Assembly (NCBI GenBank): GCA_900105225.1
Contig: LT629764.1
Span: forward strand, 446,098-510,097
Direction of reading: 5' to 3'
DNA: 64,000 bases
Source of the DNA: Paenibacillaceae bacterium GAS479
GTDB lineage: Bacteria; Bacillota; Bacilli; Paenibacillales; Paenibacillaceae
In this document: positions 32,377-42,623 of the stretch, in pieces
Layout: each line of letters starts with the position of its first letter
Position numbering within the stretch: position 1 is the first letter of the stretch
The notes under the pieces: model-generated
Databases searched by the model: none
What the model was told of the DNA's origin: nothing
The model's input: only the letters and a program-made list of their open reading frames with translations
Translations under genes and position numbers: made by a program

Positions 32377-33457
32377 GGGGAAGCTCCTCTCTTGCTGTCT
32401 CAGTCTTCACAGCGCCGGTCGCTAGAGCTTGCGCCGAATACTCATGCACATATTCGGTGAGCAGCTTCAGCTTGTCGAGCGATGCTTCTGGGAACAGACC
32501 ATGACCGAGATTGAACACATAACCCGGCTCCTGGATTCCTTGGTCAATGATCGCCTTGGCATGTTCGCGAATTACTTCGATCGGTGCGGTTAGCACGACA
32601 GGGTCAAGATTACCCTGAACCGTAAAGCCGCCTCCAAGCCGTCTGCGAGCCTCTGGAATGCTGATACGCCAATCGATGCCAATCGCTTCCGCCTGCAGGC
32701 CGCGCAGCTCCGGCAACAGCTCACCCGAGCTGACTCCTGGGAAATAGATGCCCGGCTGCTCCAGATCAGACAGCTCCGCGAAAATGCGCTGAATCGTCGG
32801 CAGCACATATTTGCGGAAATCATGCGGTGCAAGCGAGCCGACCCAGCTGTCGAACAGCTGATATGCTTTGCCACCATTGGCGGCATGCGCTCTGAGATAA
32901 GTGATGACCATGTCACCCAGCTTGTCCATTAGCAGGAACCATGTATCGGGGTCGCTGTACATCATCGCTTTCGTTTTCAGATAGGTGCGCGATGGCCGTC
33001 CCTCAATCAAGTAGCTTGCAATCGTGAATGGAGCCCCGGCAAACGTAATCAGCGGCACGGTCAGCTCCCGGTCCAAAATGCGAATCGTCTCCAGCACATG
33101 GCCGAGATCACCTTCGACATCGATTGGTTTTAAACGCCGTACATCGTCCGCGCTGCGGATCGGATTGTGGATAACCGGACCCGTGCCGGCAACAATATCA
33201 AAATCAATCCCTATCGAAGCGACGGGATTCATAATATCGGAATATAAAATAGCCGCATCCACGCCCAACTTGCGAATCGGCATAAGCGTCACTTCGGCCG
33301 CCAGATCTGGCTGCCGGCAAATTTCAAGCAGGCTGAAGGATTCCTTGATTTTACGGTAATCCGGGTCATATCGTCCTGCTTGTCTCATATACCAGACCGG
33401 CACGTGGTCGGTTTTTTCCCTCCGAATAGCCCGGAGGAAGGAGTCGTTTTTAATCAT
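32369..33457 (-). CDS. hemE: Uroporphyrinogen decarboxylase
   Basis: A 362-residue enzyme that converts uroporphyrinogen III to coproporphyrinogen III. The N-terminal signature WYMRQAGRYDPDYR and the second signature GAPFTIASYLIEG are intact. GAGCAAAGGGGAGC lies just ahead of the ATG. It is the first gene of hemE-hemH-hemY and is divergent from the hybrid kinase gene across about 175 bases that must hold both promoters. Confidence 0.96.
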   Translation of the reverse strand: MIKNDSFLRAIRREKTDHVPVWYMRQAGRYDPDYRKIKESFSLLEICRQPDLAAEVTLMPIRKLGVDAAILYSDIMNPVASIGIDFDIVAGTGPVIHNPIRSADDVRRLKPIDVEGDLGHVLETIRILDRELTVPLITFAGAPFTIASYLIEGRPSRTYLKTKAMMYSDPDTWFLLMDKLGDMVITYLRAHAANGGKAYQLFDSWVGSLAPHDFRKYVLPTIQRIFAELSDLEQPGIYFPGVSSGELLPELRGLQAEAIGIDWRISIPEARRRLGGGFTVQGNLDPVVLTAPIEVIREHAKAIIDQGIQEPGYVFNLGHGLFPEASLDKLKLLTEYVHEYSAQALATGAVKTETAREELPHV

Positions 33458-33632
33458 TTCCGCTCCCCTTTGCTCTCTATAAATTTCCCATCCTTTCCAT
33501 TATGCCCGTTTTTAAAAACGCTAACAAGCTTCGCCCCGGCAAGGCTATGACAATCCTATGACAAACGAGTTTCATCTTACCTCTAAAAGGATTATACTAT
33601 CCTAAAACTCGGTCCCGATTTTAAATCAGGCA

Positions 33633-36600
33633 ATGACAAGGAGACGGCCTCGCCCTATGACTTCACCACCTGCGATTAATACCGAGCTTGCCTCGATGGC
33701 ATTCGATCAATCGCCTTTCGGCATTGCTTTTGCCAACCCACAGAATGGAACGTGGCTGGGCATGAACGCCGCCTTCGGCGTCATGCTGGGGGATAGCGAC
33801 GATCCTCTAGCACTGCAGCTCCCACTAGAAGAAGTCATCACGGAGCCCTCCGAATCGCTAGATCAACTTGTCGAGCTGCTTCAGGCACAGGCAACGCTCC
33901 ATCGCCGCATCAGCTTTAAACATGCCGAAGGTTTTAGCCTTCAACTGCGCGTTAGCATGGCTCTAGTCATTACAGCCGGAGAACAAGCTATTATGATTAC
34001 TGCGCTCGAAGCCGGGAAAATTGTGCTTGATCCCACTTCCGAGGAAAACTTGAATGAGCTCATCATCAACAATACGAGAGATCTCATCTCCTATAGCACT
34101 CCCGAAGGGATCATTTTATACATAGCGCCTTCCATTACAGAAATGTTAGGTTACGACACTAGTGAATTGCTGGGCCGCAACCGTCGCTTTTTCTACCACG
34201 TTGAAGAAGCGAACCAGATGGCGCAAAGCCGGATGTTCGACCCAGAGAATAGCTTTGTCAGGCGAATTAGGCATAAGGACGGCCGCTTTATTTGGGTGGA
34301 AACCTACTTCAAGGTGATTACCTTAAGCGATGGACAGCAGCGGGTGCTCACCTTTGGTCGTGATGTGACCGCGCTGAAAAAATACGAGGAAATGCTGGCC
34401 TCCGTTCACCGGATCGCAAAAATCGGCGCTTGGGAATGGGATATTGCTTCGAATATCATTACCTTTTCCGAGGATGCCCGGCGAATGTACGGTTATATTC
34501 TGCCCTCCACTTCAGCGGCATGCGACGAGCTGATCGATTCCCTCCAGTTGGAACCTGTTGTTTCCGAAGAGATGAAGCAGTTCCTGCGGCTCGGCGCACA
34601 CAACAAACCTGAACACAAGTTCTGGGAATACAGCACGCGGCTGCCTGACGGGACTAACAAGTTTTTTGAAATACAATGTGAGTCCAAGCTCAATCATTAC
34701 GGAGAAATTTATCAGTACATCGGTATTGTCCGCGATGTGACCGAGCAGCACGAGCTGCAGCAGCGGCTACAGGATAGAGAGCAGAGGTATAAATCCTTGT
34801 TCGAACATAGCCCGCAAGCTGTGTACTCCATGAATTTGCAAGGTGAAATCCTTACTGCCAACACCAAGATCGAAAGTCTGACCGGGTATACCGTCAAGGA
34901 ACTGAACGGGATGAACTGGAGCTCCCTTGTCGCAGCGCAATTTGCAGAAAAGTCTCTGTCTCATTTCAAACTGGCTTGCCAGGGAGCGCCGCAATCCTAT
35001 GATCTCAAGCTCCGTCATAGGAGCGGCTACGAGATTGAAGTTAATACAGCTAACATTCCAATTATCGTTGACCGGGAAGTAGTCGGCGTGTATGGAATCA
35101 GCATGGACATTACGGATCATATGAGGTATTTGGAACAAATTGAAAAGCTGAGCTACCAGTATACCCTTATCCTTAACGCTGTATCTGAAGGAATCATGGG
35201 ATTGGACTCCAATGGCCGGTCGACGTTTATCAACCCGGCTGCCGCCTCGATGCTGGGTCTGTCACCGACTGAATCTATCGGTGGCTCTTATCTCGATTAT
35301 ATCGACCAGACTCGTTCCGACGGCACTCCCTATCGGCTGGAGGAGTCGCCTATTAATCAGGCGCTTCGAGACGGACGCTCGTACAGCAATAAAGAGGCTG
35401 TGCTTTGGCGCAAAGACGGTTCCAGCTTCCTGGCCGAATTCCACGTTACGCCGATATCGGACAGGGGTGTGCATCAAGGGGCGGTAATCGTTTTCCAGGA
35501 CATCACGGATGAAAAAGAAATCATTCGCGCCAAAGAATCCGCTGAGGAGGCAGACCGCGCCAAATCGGAATTCCTTGCTGTCATGAGCCATGAGCTGCGC
35601 ACACCGATGAACGGAATTATTGGCATGGCCGATCTTCTGGCCGATACCGAGCTCGACGAGGAACAGATGAGCTATGCCGACACTATTATCCAGTGCAGCG
35701 GGTCCCTGCTGCGCCTGCTCAACGAAATTCTTGATTTCAGCAAAATAGAGGCCGGCAAAATGATCCTGGAAAAGGAGAGCTTCTCCTTGTCCTCCCTTGC
35801 TTCCGATGTGATTGAGCTGTTTAGCATTACTGCTTCTCAGAAAGGACTCAATCTGGCGCTTCAGTTGGACGAGCATCTGCCCGCGATGGTTGTCGGAGAT
35901 GCCGGCCGCATCCGCCAGGTGCTGGTCAATCTCGTCGGCAATGCCGTTAAATTTACCGAACAAGGAAGCGTAACTCTCAGCATAAAACAGCTTGCCCGCG
36001 AGGCCTCATCTTGCATGCTGGAGCTGTCTGTGCGCGATACAGGTATCGGGATTCCGCTGGACAAGCAGGATCAGCTGTTCCAGTCCTTTTCCCAGCTGCA
36101 TCCCGCTCTCAACCGCAAATACGGAGGCACAGGCCTCGGCCTGGCAATAAGCCGTAAACTAGTGGAGCTTATGGACGGCTCCATCAGTGTGGACAGTGCT
36201 CCTGATCAGGGCTCGACCTTCAGCATTATGCTGAACCTTCCGTATGAAGCAGCTTCGGCTCCGCCTCCTCCTCGGGAGGCAGCCTTTGCTCCAGAGGCTG
36301 TTCAAAGTTATTCCGCCCGGTTCAGCGGACTTCACGCCCTCGTCGTAGACGACAATCAAGTGAACCGGATGCTGCTTGCAACTTTACTTGGCAAGATGGG
36401 CTGCAGTGTTGATGAGGCGTCAAACGGTCTGGAAGCCGTTGAACAGCTTGATAAAAAACGATACGATATCGTCTTCATGGACTTGCAGATGCCGGTTATG
36501 GACGGTTTACAGGCCAGCCGTGCGATCCATGCCCGTATTCCGATCCAGCGCCAGCCAGTTATCGTAGCGGTCACAGCTTTCGTTCGCCAGGCCGATCGAG

Positions 36601-36725
36601 ATAAATGCGCCGCCGCTGGAATGGAAGATTTCATCAGCAAACCGGTGTTCGCCTCCGAGGTGACGCGGGTGCTCGGCAAGCTGGTTTCTGGTGCATACGA
36701 TAACATGGCCGGTTTCAACGATTAA
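33633..36725 (+). CDS. Hybrid sensor histidine kinase with multiple PAS domains
   Basis: A 1030-residue signalling protein with no convincing membrane helix, so probably cytoplasmic. At least four PAS/PAC units span about 20-640 (for example [58 protein letters not shown]). They are followed by HisKA with His653 ([11 protein letters not shown]), an ATPase domain ([24 protein letters not shown]) and a C-terminal receiver with Asp950 ([11 protein letters not shown]). No partner regulator is adjacent; output may go through an unlinked phosphotransfer protein. An ATG at 33657, after AAGGAG at a long spacing, is an alternative start. Confidence 0.9.
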   Translation: MTRRRPRPMTSPPAINTELASMAFDQSPFGIAFANPQNGTWLGMNAAFGVMLGDSDDPLALQLPLEEVITEPSESLDQLVELLQAQATLHRRISFKHAEGFSLQLRVSMALVITAGEQAIMITALEAGKIVLDPTSEENLNELIINNTRDLISYSTPEGIILYIAPSITEMLGYDTSELLGRNRRFFYHVEEANQMAQSRMFDPENSFVRRIRHKDGRFIWVETYFKVITLSDGQQRVLTFGRDVTALKKYEEMLASVHRIAKIGAWEWDIASNIITFSEDARRMYGYILPSTSAACDELIDSLQLEPVVSEEMKQFLRLGAHNKPEHKFWEYSTRLPDGTNKFFEIQCESKLNHYGEIYQYIGIVRDVTEQHELQQRLQDREQRYKSLFEHSPQAVYSMNLQGEILTANTKIESLTGYTVKELNGMNWSSLVAAQFAEKSLSHFKLACQGAPQSYDLKLRHRSGYEIEVNTANIPIIVDREVVGVYGISMDITDHMRYLEQIEKLSYQYTLILNAVSEGIMGLDSNGRSTFINPAAASMLGLSPTESIGGSYLDYIDQTRSDGTPYRLEESPINQALRDGRSYSNKEAVLWRKDGSSFLAEFHVTPISDRGVHQGAVIVFQDITDEKEIIRAKESAEEADRAKSEFLAVMSHELRTPMNGIIGMADLLADTELDEEQMSYADTIIQCSGSLLRLLNEILDFSKIEAGKMILEKESFSLSSLASDVIELFSITASQKGLNLALQLDEHLPAMVVGDAGRIRQVLVNLVGNAVKFTEQGSVTLSIKQLAREASSCMLELSVRDTGIGIPLDKQDQLFQSFSQLHPALNRKYGGTGLGLAISRKLVELMDGSISVDSAPDQGSTFSIMLNLPYEAASAPPPPREAAFAPEAVQSYSARFSGLHALVVDDNQVNRMLLATLLGKMGCSVDEASNGLEAVEQLDKKRYDIVFMDLQMPVMDGLQASRAIHARIPIQRQPVIVAVTAFVRQADRDKCAAAGMEDFISKPVFASEVTRVLGKLVSGAYDNMAGFND

Positions 36726-36871
36726 ACTATGTTTTACAGCTTTGGCTAAACCCAACGCGGTATGCCGAAGCTTCCCAAGCCAATGAATTGAATCCCCGGT
36801 TCAATTGGAATGATAGTCCATGTAAGGCGACGATAAAGGTTGCTATAGTTTGGATTAGGGTGATCAATGAC

Positions 36872-37201
36872 ATGGCTTACGACTACTCCGTGATCGGAAA
36901 AAGAATTCGCAAGGCTCGTGAGGATAAGGGACTGACCCAAGAGGCTTTGGCAGAGCAGCTTGATGTGTCCAATGCTTATATTAGTAAAATTGAGCGAGGC
37001 CGTACCCCGCTTAATCTGGATCGGCTTTCCGAGCTCTGCATCGTGCTGGAGGAAACGCCGGAATATTTGCTTAGCGGAGCTAACAGCTCGGCGCAGGATT
37101 TTTTGCGCAATGAGATTATTGAGATGCTGGAAGGCTGCTCGCCTGAAAAAATCCGCCTTATCTCCCAAGTTATCCGCCCGATTATCGAATACAAGGACTA
37201 A
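36872..37201 (+). CDS. XRE-family helix-turn-helix regulator
   Basis: A 109-residue DNA-binding protein with an N-terminal XRE-type helix-turn-helix (about 6-63; IGKRIRKAREDKGLTQEALA then SNAYISKIERGRTPL). The C-terminal 40 residues are helical and probably mediate dimerization, as in SinR-like or small immunity-type repressors. I start at 36872, ten bases after AGGGTG; the open frame upstream is not protein-like. It is single, with a strong terminator; targets unknown. Confidence 0.85.
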   Translation: MAYDYSVIGKRIRKAREDKGLTQEALAEQLDVSNAYISKIERGRTPLNLDRLSELCIVLEETPEYLLSGANSSAQDFLRNEIIEMLEGCSPEKIRLISQVIRPIIEYKD

Positions 37202-37211
37202 TTAAACAGCA

Positions 37212-37257
37212 AAAAAAGCATTCCACGGCAGGCTCCACTGCCGGGAATGCTTTTTTG
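37212..37257. terminator. Bidirectional terminator between the XRE gene and the glycoside hydrolase
   Basis: AAAAAGCATTCC-GGCAG pairs with CTGCC-GGAATGCTTTTTT, with U-rich tracts on both strands between two convergent genes. Confidence 0.85.
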
Positions 37258-37281
37258 TTTGTCTTGCATTTACGTAGGCTA

Positions 37282-40200
37282 TTAAGCCTTCGCTGCGAAC
37301 ACTTCCACCTCGTCAGGGCGGTAAATGCTAACCAGCTTGCCATCCTTGTCGGTTGCGAACAGAACAGAGCGCTCAGCTTCCAACTGGAAGGAATAACGCA
37401 TGCCAGTTACCGGGTCCTTCACGATCACATCGGCATCAAGCGCATATTCGGAAACGAAGATGAATACCGCGCCGTCACGGAACTGCAGCTTGCGGCCGTA
37501 CACTCCCGCCAGCTCGCCGCCCTTCTCCCACTCCAGCTCAGGCAGAACTCCTGCCGTCTCCAGCGCACGGTCATAGACCGCTTCAAGCGGCATATAGCTC
37601 TCAGCCATCTCAAGCGGCAGCGGGCACCACATAAGACGCCCCTCACCAAGCTCGAATTGATGCAGCTGCGCAGCGGCGTTCGCGGGACGACCATCTTCGC
37701 TGAGCAAAGCTTGTTTGCTCAAGCGTGCGATGCCTTCTCCAGCGAAACCAACGGATAACAGCTCCCCGTCCAGCTCAAGAGCCTCCTCGCGGCGTACATT
37801 GGCGAGAACCGAAGGCCCGGTCAGTGCAGCCGCCCGCTCCGTACGATGCCAGTAAGCATCAAGGTTCAGCGGACCGGTAACAAGCAATGTACCGCCTGTC
37901 TCGGACGCCCAATCCAGCAGTGCTTGCAGTGCCTCGTCGCTCAGTGCATGAGCCGATGGCACGGCAATAAGCTTCGGCGATTCGTAGGACTCATCCTTCA
38001 AGATGTCGAGGCCGTACTCGCTAAGCGAGCGGAAAGGTACATTCATTCGATGCGCAAGCGAACGGGTCATGCGTGAAGTGATCTCCTCCGCCGACGAGCG
38101 GTTAGAGAAGTCATTGCTGTACGGATAAACAACGGCCACTTCCTCCAGCTTACGATCCTCGAACAGATGACCCGCTTCCTTGATGAAACGGCCGAAGTCA
38201 TAAGACACGTCAGCCTCAGGCTTTTCGGTCCCGTCAGCACGCAGCGCCCCGATATGGGACTCATTAATATTATGCATGTAGTAATTGATGTTCCAGATCC
38301 ACTGGATCGCCCCTGCGCCGCCAGTTGAGAAGGAATAAGCGTACTTGCGCTCAAGCATGGCATGCAGCTCTTCCTCGGTGCGCTTAGCGAAGCCATCCGG
38401 CGTTTCAATATACATGATGCCTGTCTCTTGAATGACATTCGGTTTGTTAGGCGTTTTGGCGAAAATGCCGTCCAGTACGAGCTGATCATTTTTCCACCAG
38501 GAATGGACGGTCGTGTAATCGACAGCTTCCTCGTAGAAAAGCGGAGACGGACGCTGCGCCTGAAGTCCCTCATCCTGCCCAACCGTTACGAGCTGCTTCG
38601 GCTGAACGGCCTGGAGCGCGGCACGAAGTTCAGCTGCCCAGCGGTTATGCATATCCTGCGAGAACAGCAGATAATCCAGCCACTGGCCGCTGCGCTTCTC
38701 GGTCAGCTCCGTCGTTCTGAAGCCGATATCCCCTTTGCGAGGCGGCTTGATGCTGCTGAATGACGGCAAATCAAGCGGCGACATATTCCAGGCCTCTTGC
38801 AGCTTGACGATGCTGCCATGGCGCTGCTGCAGCCATTCGCGGTACGCAGCCAGCTCGAAACGGTCGCCGAGCGTGCTTGCCGCGCTCCACAACTGCAATG
38901 GGTTGAACATTGTCGGCTCGTTGATCAAATCCCAGTGCACATGGGAACTGTGTTTATGACGGGTCGCAATCGCCGTCAGGAAGCGCTTCTGAGCTTCGAC
39001 GCTGCGAGGGTCAAGGTAAGGATTCTCCCCTTCCCACAGCTCTGGTGTGAACGCAAAGAAGTTGAACACAACTTCCAGCCCATGCCGCTTCGCCGTAAGG
39101 AAAATAGCGTCGACAGCGCGCATCATCTCTTCGCTTACATGTCCATCTACAAATGCCATTTTGCGCAGCGCGGTCCAAATGCCAGTCCGAATCATGTTGA
39201 TGCCAGCCTTCGCCATCTGAGCCATATCGCGATCCCACACCGCCGCATTTGGCAGATGCATGTATTTGCGCGCTACATCGCTCGTCATATACGTCATTCC
39301 GACGATCGGCAACGGCTTGCCGTCCTTCACGAAGTAATCGCGATTCACCTCGACCATGCTACCCTCGCGAAGCAGTTCCTCGTCACGTCCCCAGAAGCCC
39401 TGCACCAAACGGCGAACTTCACCACTGCTTTCAGCGATCAGCTCAGCGTCAACACGATAATAACCTGGCTCAGCCTGAATTGGCAGAGACACACGCTCAT
39501 AATCCGTCAGCTCGTCCGATCCAAGCGTTAGACTGCCCTCTGTCACAACAGCTTCTTCCGTGCCGTTGATGCGGCTTACTTTGTATGTCACTTGCCAACT
39601 GTTATCCCCATTGGCATTGAGCCGCTGCCGCTGGAAAGTAAGCATCGGCTTCTCGCCGATCTCATAACAGGCATAGTTAGGCTTCAGCCACCACTCCGTT
39701 ACGCCGCGAGCCGTGAACTCCGCCCAAGCGGCGAGCGCTTCCGCCCCTTTGCCGCCGTCCCAGAAAGAGGCGCCTGCCTCGCGGTTAGCAAAAATCCAGC
39801 GGCCCCCTGCGAAATCTCCCTTAGTATTCTCAAGGAGAACGACAGGCGCGCAGCGCTCACGGTCATCCTTGTCGAGGCCAGTGAGCAGCGGGTAAAGATG
39901 CGCGTCCATCGGTCCTCCGGAACCATTTTCATCAGGATGGTCATGGGAGCGGGTCACATGCAGAGCCAGTCCGTACGTCGAAGCGTTGTCGAAAAGCGAC
40001 TCCATTCCAGCAAGCAGCGGGATCGCCGCGGACGCTTTCCATTCGGTTACCTTAGACGTATCAACACGCAGTGCTTCATGGATGCCGATCGCTTGGTGGT
40101 AGGCTGTCTGCTCGGCTTCCGGTTCCCAGCCGTTCGCGCCAATCCCGACAGGTATGCGCAATGGGATGCCACCAATAGTGACAAGCCCTCCTCCACGCTT

Positions 40201-40407
40201 CAGATGCGCCATAATAGCCCGCCAGGCGGCTTTTGGAAAATAAGGGCCGTGCAGCATGAGAAGCGAGTCCGGCTGTTCTTCATCAAGACGGCTTGCCAAC
40301 TCTTCCGCTCCAGTTATTCGGTTGGCTAGCGGCAGAAGCTGTTGCTCTGCGGGACGCTGTCCCGGAAAAGGAAAGCTTGAATCATAAAAAGCAACCCATG
40401 TTTTCAT
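37282..40407 (-). CDS. Large glycoside hydrolase, beta-galactosidase-like (clan A)
   Basis: A 1041-residue cytoplasmic enzyme without a signal peptide. An N-terminal flavodoxin- or amidotransferase-like domain precedes a clan-A TIM barrel from about 345 (VEVNRDYFVKDGKPLPIVGM). The acid/base is Glu497 (WDLINEPTMF) and the likely nucleophile Glu661 (NVIQETGIMY). A further amidotransferase-like domain and a beta-sandwich follow. The layout is like GH42-type beta-galactosidases and related GH5/GH35-like enzymes; exact substrate is uncertain. It is divergent from a LacI-family regulator that probably represses it. Confidence 0.8.
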   Translation of the reverse strand: MKTWVAFYDSSFPFPGQRPAEQQLLPLANRITGAEELASRLDEEQPDSLLMLHGPYFPKAAWRAIMAHLKRGGGLVTIGGIPLRIPVGIGANGWEPEAEQTAYHQAIGIHEALRVDTSKVTEWKASAAIPLLAGMESLFDNASTYGLALHVTRSHDHPDENGSGGPMDAHLYPLLTGLDKDDRERCAPVVLLENTKGDFAGGRWIFANREAGASFWDGGKGAEALAAWAEFTARGVTEWWLKPNYACYEIGEKPMLTFQRQRLNANGDNSWQVTYKVSRINGTEEAVVTEGSLTLGSDELTDYERVSLPIQAEPGYYRVDAELIAESSGEVRRLVQGFWGRDEELLREGSMVEVNRDYFVKDGKPLPIVGMTYMTSDVARKYMHLPNAAVWDRDMAQMAKAGINMIRTGIWTALRKMAFVDGHVSEEMMRAVDAIFLTAKRHGLEVVFNFFAFTPELWEGENPYLDPRSVEAQKRFLTAIATRHKHSSHVHWDLINEPTMFNPLQLWSAASTLGDRFELAAYREWLQQRHGSIVKLQEAWNMSPLDLPSFSSIKPPRKGDIGFRTTELTEKRSGQWLDYLLFSQDMHNRWAAELRAALQAVQPKQLVTVGQDEGLQAQRPSPLFYEEAVDYTTVHSWWKNDQLVLDGIFAKTPNKPNVIQETGIMYIETPDGFAKRTEEELHAMLERKYAYSFSTGGAGAIQWIWNINYYMHNINESHIGALRADGTEKPEADVSYDFGRFIKEAGHLFEDRKLEEVAVVYPYSNDFSNRSSAEEITSRMTRSLAHRMNVPFRSLSEYGLDILKDESYESPKLIAVPSAHALSDEALQALLDWASETGGTLLVTGPLNLDAYWHRTERAAALTGPSVLANVRREEALELDGELLSVGFAGEGIARLSKQALLSEDGRPANAAAQLHQFELGEGRLMWCPLPLEMAESYMPLEAVYDRALETAGVLPELEWEKGGELAGVYGRKLQFRDGAVFIFVSEYALDADVIVKDPVTGMRYSFQLEAERSVLFATDKDGKLVSIYRPDEVEVFAAKA

Positions 40408-40514
40408 ATCTAATCGTCCTCACTTATTAAAAATTTACGCTTGCGTTCGGTTGTTAGGTTTGTTAGGCTAATTACAGCTGAAATTTAACCAAACTTTAGA
40501 GGGTGCAAAGGTCG

Positions 40515-41597
40515 ATGTCAAGAGGCGGAAAAGTAACGATGCAGCAGATTGCCGATCGGCTGCATGTGTCAAAATATACCGTATCGCAAGCGATGTCCGG
40601 AAAATCCGGCATTAGTGAGGCTACACGCCAACGCGTACTGGAAACAGCTCAAGCTATGGGTTATGAAGCACCGCCCGCAAGGACGGAGCCTAAATCGCTG
40701 CCAACGAGGCCGATTCATCCCGACTTGTTAACTCATTCGGGCGCCGGGAATGCCAATGCGGAGGGCGGTTTTATCGTCGTTTGGATGTCACGCGTCCACC
40801 AAGAAGAGAAAATGTATTGGCAGCGGGTGCTCGGAGGTATTCAGGAGGGCTGCCGCCAGCGCGGCTGGGGTACTGTCGTGCTCGCCCCGATGGATGACGG
40901 CAAAACAGCCGACATTTTGCCGCCTTACCTGGACCGCTCCCGCTGTGCCGGCGGCCTTGCTGTCGGAGCTTTCCCGCTGCGGCAGCTGACCGCTATGAAG
41001 AGAACGGCGCTGCCGGTCGTCCTGGTTGATCATCAGGAGCCATTCTCCGGTCTAGATAGCGTAGCCAATGATAATATTGCAGCAGCGCGGATGATTTGCG
41101 GCATGCTGCTGGACAAAGGTTGTCGCAGCTTTATTTTTGTAGGCAGCGATCGCTTCTCGGTTAGCTTCCGGGAACGTTGGCTCGGCTGCCGCTCCGCCCT
41201 GGAGCAAACATTCGCTCAACGTAATGACGGCGCGCTGCGCCGCTGGAACATCCCCTACTCCCGGGAATGGGAGGAGTCTATGTTGAGCAGGCTGGAGAAA
41301 ACAACTGATGAGGAGCTGCCAGACGCCTTCCTTTGCGCAAATGACGACATCGCCATCCAATTGCTTAAAGCATTACAGCAAAGAGGTGTAGCGGTTCCCG
41401 GCCGCTGTCGAGTCGCCGGCATCGATAACATCGAAGGCTCTAGCTGGACGAGGCCGCCGCTCACTACGATGGACCTCGGCAAGGAGCTGCTCGGTCAACG
41501 CGCCGTTGAGGCGCTTGAACGGCGGATGCACATGCCGAGCGCATCTGTGGAGCGTGTCGGGCTCGTGCCGGAGCTCGTGCTGCGGGGCAGCACATAG
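40515..41597 (+). CDS. LacI-family transcriptional regulator
   Basis: A 360-residue regulator with an N-terminal LacI helix-turn-helix (about 8-32; TMQQIADRLHVSKYTVSQAM) and a periplasmic-binding-protein-like sugar domain from about 85. It likely controls the divergent glycoside hydrolase in response to a sugar. The ATG at 40515 follows GAGGGTGCAAAGG; a GTG four codons upstream is possible. The 107 bases between the genes must hold the operator, but I could not find a clear CG-centred palindrome. Confidence 0.9.
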   Translation: MSRGGKVTMQQIADRLHVSKYTVSQAMSGKSGISEATRQRVLETAQAMGYEAPPARTEPKSLPTRPIHPDLLTHSGAGNANAEGGFIVVWMSRVHQEEKMYWQRVLGGIQEGCRQRGWGTVVLAPMDDGKTADILPPYLDRSRCAGGLAVGAFPLRQLTAMKRTALPVVLVDHQEPFSGLDSVANDNIAAARMICGMLLDKGCRSFIFVGSDRFSVSFRERWLGCRSALEQTFAQRNDGALRRWNIPYSREWEESMLSRLEKTTDEELPDAFLCANDDIAIQLLKALQQRGVAVPGRCRVAGIDNIEGSSWTRPPLTTMDLGKELLGQRAVEALERRMHMPSASVERVGLVPELVLRGST

Positions 41598-41635
41598 AGC
41601 GTTCTGACCAACTAAGCAATAAACTGAACCTAAAA

Positions 41636-41694
41636 AAGAAACAGAGGTAGTCCAAGACTCCAACATGGAGTCTTGGACTACCTTTGTTTTTTTA
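41636..41694 (+). terminator. Terminator after the LacI-type regulator
   Basis: GGTAGTCCAAGACTCC pairs perfectly with GGAGTCTTGGACTACC around a five-base loop and is followed by TTTGTTTTTTT. Confidence 0.85.
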
Positions 41695-41705
41695 TTGCAT
41701 ACAGC

Positions 41706-41810
41706 TATAAGAGGTTGTTCAAAAAGGCCACCATTGATCACGATGTAAACCAGGTAGCGAACTCAACATTAAATCTTGTTGAATGACGACCTTTTTGAAC
41801 TCGCACTATA
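41706..41810. repeat. Possible MITE-like inverted-repeat element
   Basis: GTTCAAAAAGG (41717-41727) and CCTTTTTGAAC (41790-41800) are perfect 11-base inverted repeats bounded on each side by TATA at matching distances, giving an element of about 105 bases. A smaller inner hairpin (TCAAC/GTTGA) is present and there is no coding frame. Non-autonomous transposon relics look like this, but no related transposase is in the window. Confidence 0.45.
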
Positions 41811-41860
41811 AGTATCGTTTCATCATTGGCAAACTAATATCCCCGCAACGCAGCGTCTCT

Positions 41861-42514
41861 TTAGGATCGCACACGCATGACGGCCAGTCCGTCATAGGCA
41901 GGCAGCAGCGTGCCCATCAGCCGAGGGTTCTCGGCCAACTGCCGGTTGACCTCCCTCATCGCATCTAAAGTCGTTCCTATTCGTGCCGGATCAGCAACGC
42001 GGCCGCGCAACAGCGTGTTGTCCGCTACGATTACTGCTCCCGGCTCGGCCAGCTCAAGCGCCGCTTCCAGATAGTGGAGGTAATTTTTTTTGTCCGCATC
42101 GATGAAAAAGAAATCAAAACGCCGCCCATCCTGCTTCAGCTTCGTCAAGCTGTCAGACGCATCTCCGACGAAATACTCCACCTGCGCGCCGAACCCGGCC
42201 GCAGTCAGATGTTCTTGCGCTGTATCGGCGTAATCCTGCAGCAGCTCAAGCGAGGTCAAACGCCCCTCCGGCGTCATTCCGCGAGCCAAGCAAATACCGC
42301 TGTAACCTCCCAGAGCGCCAATTTCCAGCACGCGGCTCGCTCCGCTCATGGAGACAAGCAGCGTGAGTAGACGCCCATATGCGGTCGGTACGGAGATCTC
42401 CGGCATTCCTTTGCTGCGAATGCCATCCAGTACACGCTGCAGGTCCGAATCCGGCGGAAACAGCGTTTCTATGTAGGCCTCCATCTCTTCTTGACCGAAA
42501 ATCATTTCTTTCAT
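41861..42514 (-). CDS. SAM-dependent O-methyltransferase
   Basis: A 217-residue enzyme of the caffeoyl-CoA/catechol O-methyltransferase-like family (COG4122). Motif I is VLEIGALGGYSG, the acidic SAM ligand ends SLELLQDY, and the metal and substrate region is FIDADKKNYLHYLEAAL with VADNTLLRG. Homologues act on small phenolic compounds or on modified tRNA uridines (TrmR of B. subtilis is of this family), so the substrate is not settled. It is divergent from the THUMP-domain methyltransferase. Confidence 0.87.
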   Translation of the reverse strand: MKEMIFGQEEMEAYIETLFPPDSDLQRVLDGIRSKGMPEISVPTAYGRLLTLLVSMSGASRVLEIGALGGYSGICLARGMTPEGRLTSLELLQDYADTAQEHLTAAGFGAQVEYFVGDASDSLTKLKQDGRRFDFFFIDADKKNYLHYLEAALELAEPGAVIVADNTLLRGRVADPARIGTTLDAMREVNRQLAENPRLMGTLLPAYDGLAVMRVRS

Positions 42515-42623
42515 CTGCGATCTCCTGCCTTTCTCGTTGTACTTGTTCCGTATGATCGCCTATACTTGATTGTATGACGATAGGACAGGAGACACAAATG
42601 CTCCTGACCAGATATGGAGTGAA

